Shown one piece after another: positions 7,101-7,757 of a DNA stretch of 7,757 bases. The position numbers and the translations under genes were made by a program. The notes under the pieces were generated by a model that saw only the letters and a list, made by a program, of their open reading frames with translations, ran no database searches and had not been told where the DNA came from. Source of the DNA: a bacterium (GTDB taxonomy: Bacteria > Patescibacteriota > Minisyncoccia > Minisyncoccales > CG1-02-41-26); NCBI GenBank assembly GCA_030615715.1, contig JAUWYS010000013.1, positions 1 to 7,757 of the forward strand, read 5' to 3'. Within the stretch, counting starts at the first letter, position 1; every line of letters begins with the position of its first letter.

Positions 7101-7757
7101 GATTAATTTTTTCAAATATTTTGCGTAAGGTCTCTGACCCGGTGCCTGCCTCAAAAATCTCTCCGTATTTTAAAGAAAACTCTCGGAACTCGTTTTCCGA
7201 CAAAATTTGCAGAGGTTTCAAAAACAAGACCTCCTCTTTGGTTTGGGCTAATTTTTGTTTTAATCCTTCTCTCTCTTTCTTTTTCTTTTTTTCTTGGGGG
7301 CTCATCTTCTTTTTGGCAAGACCCCTGAGTTTTTCTTTCCCCTCTTCTTCAATTTCTTTTAATAATCTTTTTTGTGCCTCCTCGTCCACCTTCTCAACAA
7401 TGTAACTGGCGAAGTAAATCACCCTCTCTAATCTCTGTTGAGGGATATCCAAAAGAAGTCCCATCTTTGAGGGAACTCCCCTTAAAAACCAAATGTGTGA
7501 AACGGGAGAAGCCAGAGTAATGTGACCCATTCTTTCCCTGCGAACCTGGCTTTTGGTTACCTCAACTCCACATCTATCACAAACCACCCCCTTATACCTG
7601 ATTCCCTTATATTTACCACAATAACATTCATAATCTTTGGTGGGGCCGAAGATTTTTTCACAAAAGAGACCATCCTTTTCTGGCCTTTGGGTGCGGTAAT
7701 TAATGGTTTCGGGCCTGAGCACCTCTCCCTGAGACCAAGTCAAAATCTCCTCGGGCG
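4192..7757 (-). CDS. rpoC: DNA-directed RNA polymerase subunit beta' (5' end outside window)
   Basis: This is the catalytic beta' subunit of RNA polymerase. The frame stays open through the right edge (upstream residues P-E-E-I precede the TTG at 7743), so the first few dozen codons are missing and that TTG is an internal Leu. Counting from the TTG, motifs are: zinc site 1 (C40, C42, C55, C58); [19 protein letters not shown] (69-87); a Lys/Glu-rich coiled insertion at about 120-175; clamp helices around [19 protein letters not shown] (282-300); the Mg-binding NADFDGD (481-487, D483/D485/D487); zinc site 2 (C808, C881, C888, C891); and the bridge/trigger region [20 protein letters not shown] (907-926). 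The large trigger-loop insertion of E. coli is absent. The protein ends [17 protein letters not shown], with almost nothing after the conserved motif. rpoB would be expected just upstream, beyond the window. A long inverted repeat follows the stop. Confidence 0.98.
   Translation of the reverse strand, partial: [1187 protein letters not shown]
5354..5394. repeat. Nested inverted repeat inside rpoC coding sequence
   Basis: The outer arms ACGTCAA (5354-5360) and TTGACGT (5388-5394) enclose an inner perfect pair, TCTGGTTA (5368-5375) and TAACCAGA (5378-5385), with a 2-base tip. The unpaired bases between arms are 7 on the left and 2 on the right. An alternative alignment pairs all 17 right-arm bases with only 2- and 3-base bulges on the left. 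It lies over the codons for [14 protein letters not shown], a strongly conserved stretch of RpoC, so protein constraint may explain part of it. Confidence 0.5.

Noticed and set aside
7270..7390. Lys/Glu-rich coiled insertion in the N-terminal part of RpoC as a novel domain
   Set aside because: A charged helical insertion at this position is known from other bacterial lineages such as actinobacteria, so it is described under rpoC but not claimed as new.
7741..7743. TTG at 7743 as the start of rpoC
   Set aside because: The frame continues to the window edge with residues P-E-E-I that align with the normal RpoC N-terminal region before the W-S-x-G-E-V motif, so this is an internal Leu codon.

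Overview
This is a core housekeeping segment of a bacterial chromosome. It most likely comes from the Candidate Phyla Radiation (Patescibacteria), probably Parcubacteria. The assignment is by recognition, not by search. It rests on compact, lysine-rich forms of universal proteins, almost no intergenic space, an SSB with a lysine/glutamate-rich linker, an S18 that keeps a Cys/His metal site, an RpoC that stops right after its conserved C-terminal motif, and the lack of Shine-Dalgarno sequences at the starts seen here.

Layout. Bases 1-868 (+ strand) hold the end of a conserved ribosomal/replication operon: the 3' end of a gene read as rpsF (S6), then ssb, then rpsR (S18). Both junctions have the identical form TAATTATG, with only two bases between stop and start. 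From 870 to the right edge everything is on the - strand, in transcription order rpoC (5' end cut by the window), ftsK and recA. The two groups converge with a single base between the stop codons of rpsR and recA, and an AT-rich hairpin covers both stops. The only sizeable non-coding stretch is the 97 bases between rpoC and ftsK, and most of it is a long imperfect inverted repeat. No stretch over 300 bases lacks a gene, and no tRNA, rRNA, CRISPR array or insertion sequence was seen.

How the genes fit together. rpsF-ssb-rpsR couples two small-subunit proteins with the single-strand DNA-binding protein. rpoC encodes the catalytic beta' subunit of RNA polymerase. ftsK (DNA translocase at the division septum) and recA (homologous recombination) sit side by side, and both act in chromosome maintenance. 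recA appears to have its own promoter inside the 3' end of ftsK. Its extended -10 element is placed so that transcription would begin at or next to the recA ATG (a leaderless mRNA), and a perfect 19-bp dyad overlaps the -35 element.

No new multi-gene system is visible, since all the genes are universal ones. The unusual content is in the DNA structure: a 32-bp GC-rich palindrome inside the ftsK linker that looks like a small palindromic element inserted in a coding region, the recA promoter/dyad, the rpoC-ftsK inverted repeat, and a nested hairpin inside a conserved part of rpoC.
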